DNA of 64,000 nt from Chitinophaga pinensis (GTDB lineage: Bacteria > Bacteroidota > Bacteroidia > NS11-12g > UBA955), in the NCBI GenBank assembly GCA_945890895.1, contig CAMDDG010000004.1:17944-81943 (forward strand), read 5' to 3'. The notes below the pieces were generated by a model, which worked only from the letters and a program-made list of their open reading frames with translations, had not been told where the DNA came from and searched no databases. The translations under genes and the position numbers were made by a program. This document shows, piece after piece, positions 59,771-64,000 of the stretch (the first letter of the stretch is position 1; every line of letters starts with the position of its first letter).

Positions 59771-62700
59771 ATGGACAAACCAAGTTTTAAAGAAGATCAT
59801 ATTAGCCAGATACCGGCATTACAAATGCTTGTAAAATTGGGGTATACCTATTTGAGTCCAGCAGAAGCTGAGCGCTTAAGGGGTGGTAAAAGCACCAACG
59901 TCATTCTGGAAGATGTGTTGAAAAAACAACTTAAAGAAATTAATAGCATAAAAGTAAGCGCTCAAAAGACAAGTTGGTTTACAGATGAGAATATTGATCG
60001 AGGAGTTTTGGCTTTGAAGAATTTGCCAATGAATGAGGGATATATAGCGGCTTGTGAAAAGGCCTATAATCTCCTTACCCTTGGTCAAGCATTAGAACAA
60101 AGCGTGGATGGTGATAAAAAGAGTTTCACTTTGCAATATATTGATTGGAAAAATATCAATAACAATGTTTTTCATGTGACGGAAGAGTACAGCGTAATGC
60201 GCAGTACTAGTAAAGATCATTATCGTCCGGATATAGTCTTGTTTGTAAATGGAATTCCTCTGTGCATCATTGAGTGCAAACGTCCGGATATGAAGGATCC
60301 TCTGAAACAAGCAATAAGTCAACATTTGCGTAATCAGCAAGAAGATGGAATTCGAAGTTTGTACGTTTATACTCAATTAACATTGAGTATTGCTTCTCAA
60401 GATGCCGCTTATGCTACCAATGCTACTCCCGAAAAGTTTTGGGCTAAATGGCAAGAGAAATTTGAAGATTCAACAGAAGAACTAGCATATAAAAGTAAAC
60501 TTGAAAGCATCAAGAATGAGCCACTTACTGCATCTATTTCAGATCAAATGTTTTCCGATCGGTTTAAGTATGTGCGCAGATATTTTGAGGCCTTACAGAG
60601 TAACCAAGTATTACCTACGGCACAGGATGAATATTTGTATGGATTGTGTCGTCCAGAGCGTATAATGGATTTCGTTTTTAATTATGTGTTGTTTGATAAC
60701 GGAGAAAAAAAGGTAGCAAGGTATCAACAGTTTTTTGCCATCAAGAAATCCATGAAACGGATTAAAAATATTGAGCAAGGAAAACGCAGCGGAGGGGTTA
60801 TTTGGCACACTCAGGGAAGTGGGAAATCATTAACCATGGTTATGCTAGCACAAGCGATTGCCATGGATTCCAGTATTCGCAATCCTAAAATTGTATTGGT
60901 AACCGATCGTACAGATTTGGATGACCAGATTACAAAAACGTTTCGGAAATGTGGCCGTTTTGTTGAGAATGCCACAACAGGACAGCGTCTAGTAGAATTA
61001 TTAGAGAGCAAAAGTGACGCTGTAGTAACCACTATTATTAACAAGTTCGTTGCGGCAGTTAAGAAAATTAGTAAGCCACTTGAAAGCCACGATATATTTG
61101 TTTTAGTTGACGAAGGACATAGGACACAGCATGGAACTTTTAATATAGATATGCAAAAGACTTTGCCAAACGCCTGTTTTATAGCAATGACTGGAACACC
61201 CTTATTTAAAAAGGACAAAAGTACAGCGTTAAAATTCGGTGGTATGATTGATGCATATACAGTTGATCAAGCCGTTAAAGACAAAGCGGTTGTTCCGTTG
61301 CTTTATGAAGGAAGATTAGCTTTACAAAATGTGAATGATAGTCCGTTGGATACTTTTTTTGGGATGGTTTCAGAGCCACTTACTGAATATCAAATAGCAG
61401 ATATCAAGAAAAAATTTGCTAGATACGATCATTTGAATTCTGCCGAACAAAAAATGAGAATGATTGCATGGGATATAAGCTTTCATTTTCGTGGCAATTG
61501 GCAAGGCAAAACTCCATTCAAGGGTCAATTGGTTTGTGATAAAAAAATAAATGCTATCAAGTATAAAGAGTATCTTGATGAAATTGGAATTGTGAGTAGC
61601 GAGGTGTTGATTTCCTCAATAGATGAAAGAGAAGGGGAGGATAGTGCGTATGTAAAATCGGGTGAAAAAGAGAACCAATTTTGGAAAAAAATGATGGACG
61701 AGCATGGAAATGCTAAAAGCTATGAAAAGAATATCATTAATAGATTCAAAAACCAGAAAGACCCTGAGATAATAATTGTAGTTGATAAATTATTAACGGG
61801 CTTTGATGAACCAAAAAATACAGTACTTTATTTGACTCGTAATCTTCAGGGACATAAATTATTACAAGCAATTGCTCGAGTGAATCGACTATATCCAGAT
61901 AAAGAATTTGGTTATATTATTGATTATTATGGAGTAATTGAGAATTTGGATGATGCTTTACAAGTTTATTCCTCATTGGAAGAATTTGACAATGAAGATC
62001 TAATTGGAACATTAACAAATATTGATGAAGAAGTCGATAAACTTCCACAAAAACACGCTGAGGTTTGGGATTTATTTAAAACTGTTTCCAACAAAAGAGA
62101 TGTAGAAGCTTATCAACTCGTTTTGAAAGATGAGGCCGTTCGAGTGGTTTTTTATGATAGGCTTGCAGCATTTGCTAAATGTTTAAAATTAGCTTTAGCT
62201 TCGATTCATTTTCACAAAAAAACGGATGAAAAAATCATCAATCGATACAAAGAGGATCTTACAATGTTTTTGAAATTACGCTTGGCTGTTGTGGAGAGAT
62301 ATAGTGATGAAATTGATTACAAGCAATACGAAGGACAAATCCAAAAGTTAATAGATACTCACATAACGACCGAAAAAATTGAAACAATAATTGAGTTAGT
62401 CAATATTTTCGATCGGGAGAAATTTCAAAAGGAAATTGAGAATACCGCAGGGAAGGCTGCAAAAGCAGATAAAATTGCTAGCCGTACAGCTAAACATATT
62501 ACGGAAAAAATGGATGAAGATCCCGCATTTTACAAGAAGTTTTCTCAATTGTTAAAAGAAACTATTGCTGATTATGAGGCCAAAAGAATTTCAGAAGCGC
62601 AGTATTTGATTAATGTTCAGGAGATCATGGATCATGTCTTGACTCGAACAGATAATGAAATACCTGAATTATTATTAGGAAAGGAAGAAGCAAAGGCATT

Positions 62701-63004
62701 TTTTGGAATATCTAAAGCCATCCTTTCAGAAATAAATTCCAATTCGGAATTAATTCAGGAAATGGCAATTCAGGGAGCTTTAAATATTGACACAATAATT
62801 AGAAATTCTGTTTTTGATATAGTCAGTAACAAACCGGTTGTGGATTGGCAAAGCAAATCGAATATTACAGGTAAACTTTTGATTGATATTGGGGATTATC
62901 TTATCGATGAAGTTCGTGACAAGTATAATATTGATTTGAGTTTTGGAGATATGGATAGAATTGCTGAAGAATGTATTGAAGTCGCTAAATTGAGATATAA
63001 ATGA
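59771..63004 (+). CDS. hsdR: Type I restriction endonuclease subunit R
   Basis: YRPDIVLFVNGIPLCIIECKRP nuclease motif; HTQGSGKSLTMVMLAQAI (Walker A); LVDEGHRTQHG; LLQAIARVNRLYPDKEFGYIIDYYG; TTG at 59753 is an alternative start. Confidence 0.96.
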   Translation: MDKPSFKEDHISQIPALQMLVKLGYTYLSPAEAERLRGGKSTNVILEDVLKKQLKEINSIKVSAQKTSWFTDENIDRGVLALKNLPMNEGYIAACEKAYNLLTLGQALEQSVDGDKKSFTLQYIDWKNINNNVFHVTEEYSVMRSTSKDHYRPDIVLFVNGIPLCIIECKRPDMKDPLKQAISQHLRNQQEDGIRSLYVYTQLTLSIASQDAAYATNATPEKFWAKWQEKFEDSTEELAYKSKLESIKNEPLTASISDQMFSDRFKYVRRYFEALQSNQVLPTAQDEYLYGLCRPERIMDFVFNYVLFDNGEKKVARYQQFFAIKKSMKRIKNIEQGKRSGGVIWHTQGSGKSLTMVMLAQAIAMDSSIRNPKIVLVTDRTDLDDQITKTFRKCGRFVENATTGQRLVELLESKSDAVVTTIINKFVAAVKKISKPLESHDIFVLVDEGHRTQHGTFNIDMQKTLPNACFIAMTGTPLFKKDKSTALKFGGMIDAYTVDQAVKDKAVVPLLYEGRLALQNVNDSPLDTFFGMVSEPLTEYQIADIKKKFARYDHLNSAEQKMRMIAWDISFHFRGNWQGKTPFKGQLVCDKKINAIKYKEYLDEIGIVSSEVLISSIDEREGEDSAYVKSGEKENQFWKKMMDEHGNAKSYEKNIINRFKNQKDPEIIIVVDKLLTGFDEPKNTVLYLTRNLQGHKLLQAIARVNRLYPDKEFGYIIDYYGVIENLDDALQVYSSLEEFDNEDLIGTLTNIDEEVDKLPQKHAEVWDLFKTVSNKRDVEAYQLVLKDEAVRVVFYDRLAAFAKCLKLALASIHFHKKTDEKIINRYKEDLTMFLKLRLAVVERYSDEIDYKQYEGQIQKLIDTHITTEKIETIIELVNIFDREKFQKEIENTAGKAAKADKIASRTAKHITEKMDEDPAFYKKFSQLLKETIADYEAKRISEAQYLINVQEIMDHVLTRTDNEIPELLLGKEEAKAFFGISKAILSEINSNSELIQEMAIQGALNIDTIIRNSVFDIVSNKPVVDWQSKSNITGKLLIDIGDYLIDEVRDKYNIDLSFGDMDRIAEECIEVAKLRYK

Positions 63005-63699
63005 TTAAACGGAAGTTACATTTTGGTTCAATAGTAATAGATTATGGTCTTCAATATTCAAATCGAAAATCTTTAGGAATTACAGTTACACCCGAAATGT
63101 CAGTGATTGTTTCTTCGCCGCAAGGAGCTGATTTAGAATTGATAGAGGCAAAATTAATAAAACGAGCTCCTTGGATTATTCGCAACTTGAGTTACTTTTT
63201 GTCATTCCATCCCAAAACGCCCCAAAGAAAATATGTAAGTGGCGAAACTCATTTATATTTAGGTCGTCAATATTTGATGAAAATATTAGAGAGCGAAAAA
63301 GAATTCGTCAAATTAAATGGTAAGTACTTAGTAGTTGGTGCTTTAAATCCTGCCAGAGCAAAAGCCTTAGTTGAAAACTGGTATGTTGAACAAGCAAGAA
63401 TAAAACTTAAAAAAATAGCCACTCCTTTAATTGAAAATTTTAAAAAGTATCAAGTTCAACCTACTTCATTAGAAATTCGTTCAATGACTAAACGATGGGG
63501 TAGCTGCACTGCCGAAGGGAAAATTATTTTGAACCCAGAATTGATTAAAGCTCCAAAAGGATCAATAGAATATGTGATAATTCATGAGCTATGTCATTTA
63601 ATTCATCATGATCATACCAGGAAATTCTTTGATTTACAATCCAAAGAAATGAAAGACTGGGAAAAATGGAAGAATAAATTGGAAACACTCTTAGTCTGA
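63001..63699 (+). CDS. YgjP/DUF45-family metallopeptidase
   Basis: KRWGSCTAEGKIILNPELIKAPKGSIEYVIIHELCHLIHHDHTRKFF; ATGA overlap with hsdR. Confidence 0.92.
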   Translation: MIKRKLHFGSIVIDYGLQYSNRKSLGITVTPEMSVIVSSPQGADLELIEAKLIKRAPWIIRNLSYFLSFHPKTPQRKYVSGETHLYLGRQYLMKILESEKEFVKLNGKYLVVGALNPARAKALVENWYVEQARIKLKKIATPLIENFKKYQVQPTSLEIRSMTKRWGSCTAEGKIILNPELIKAPKGSIEYVIIHELCHLIHHDHTRKFFDLQSKEMKDWEKWKNKLETLLV

Positions 63700-63728
63700 A
63701 TTTGAAAACAGAAATCAAAAAAAAGGAT

Positions 63729-64000
63729 CTATTTCCTCAAAAAACTTACGAGCAATATCGGAGCGCCCAAAATGGAAATGATGGGGTTGACTTGTAAAAC
63801 GGTATCTGGTATTAAGCGGTGTGCCAAAGCATCCGAGAAAACGCAAATTAGCATCCCCCAAAGCAAAGAATTTACAATGATTTTAGGATGGGAATCAGTG
63901 TTTAATGTGCGCTTAGCCAAGTGGGGTGCAATGATCCCAACAAATGCAATTGGGCCTGCAAAAGCAGTTGAAAGTGCAGATAGGATCGCTGTGAAAAGTA
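63729..64000 (-). CDS. FecCD-family ABC transporter permease, C-terminal part (runs off window end)
   Basis: Reverse strand reads FTAILSALSTAFAGPIAFVGIIAPHLAKRTLNTDSHPKIIVNSLLWGMLICVFSDALAHRLIPDTVLQVNPIISILGAPILLVSFLRK. Confidence 0.88.
   Translation of the reverse strand, partial: LFTAILSALSTAFAGPIAFVGIIAPHLAKRTLNTDSHPKIIVNSLLWGMLICVFSDALAHRLIPDTVLQVNPIISILGAPILLVSFLRK

Noticed and set aside
51920-63728. Integrative element with integrase/tRNA attachment site
   Set aside because: No integrase, transposase, tRNA or obvious flanking direct repeat seen at either edge.
1-64000. tRNA or rRNA genes
   Set aside because: None recognised on either strand by eye; a tRNAscan/Infernal run would be decisive.

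Overview
The window looks like a Bacteroidota chromosome segment. Supporting signs are T9SS type A sorting domains, TAnnTTTG-type promoters, a TonB/HmuY locus and flexirubin/carotenoid-type gene content. Positions 1-51.9 kb are mostly housekeeping: metG (partial), rpmH-rnpA-yidD, rpsF-rpsR-rplI, an MMPL/RND transporter, two Skp/OmpH genes, murI-uvrC, pabB, a PhoB-like regulator, a TlpA-like thioredoxin, truB, murB, radA, an Nfu protein, an acyl-CoA ligase, a DsbD-like protein, lysC, fbp, recO, an HscA-like Hsp70, an MtaB-like gene and lgt. Two carotenoid gene groups flank radA/nfu/acyl-CoA ligase. A four-gene locus pairs a TonB receptor with two different HmuY-like proteins. Positions 52.0-63.7 kb are a defence island: a Type I restriction-modification operon (half-HsdS, HsdM, HsdS, HsdR, YgjP-like metalloprotease). 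Between hsdS and hsdR it carries a long prokaryotic Argonaute whose PIWI motifs look catalytically dead, a translationally overlapping two-TM-helix protein (candidate effector) and a Fic protein. A symmetric set of CATGTATAG inverted repeats separates fic from hsdR. This Argonaute + membrane protein + Fic module inside a Type I RM operon is the main candidate novel system. A second genome-scale signal is a non-palindromic 12-mer, TTTCGGGGGATG, found exactly eight times on both strands and in several reading frames, which is far above chance. All calls are from reading the sequence and the supplied ORF track; no database search was run.
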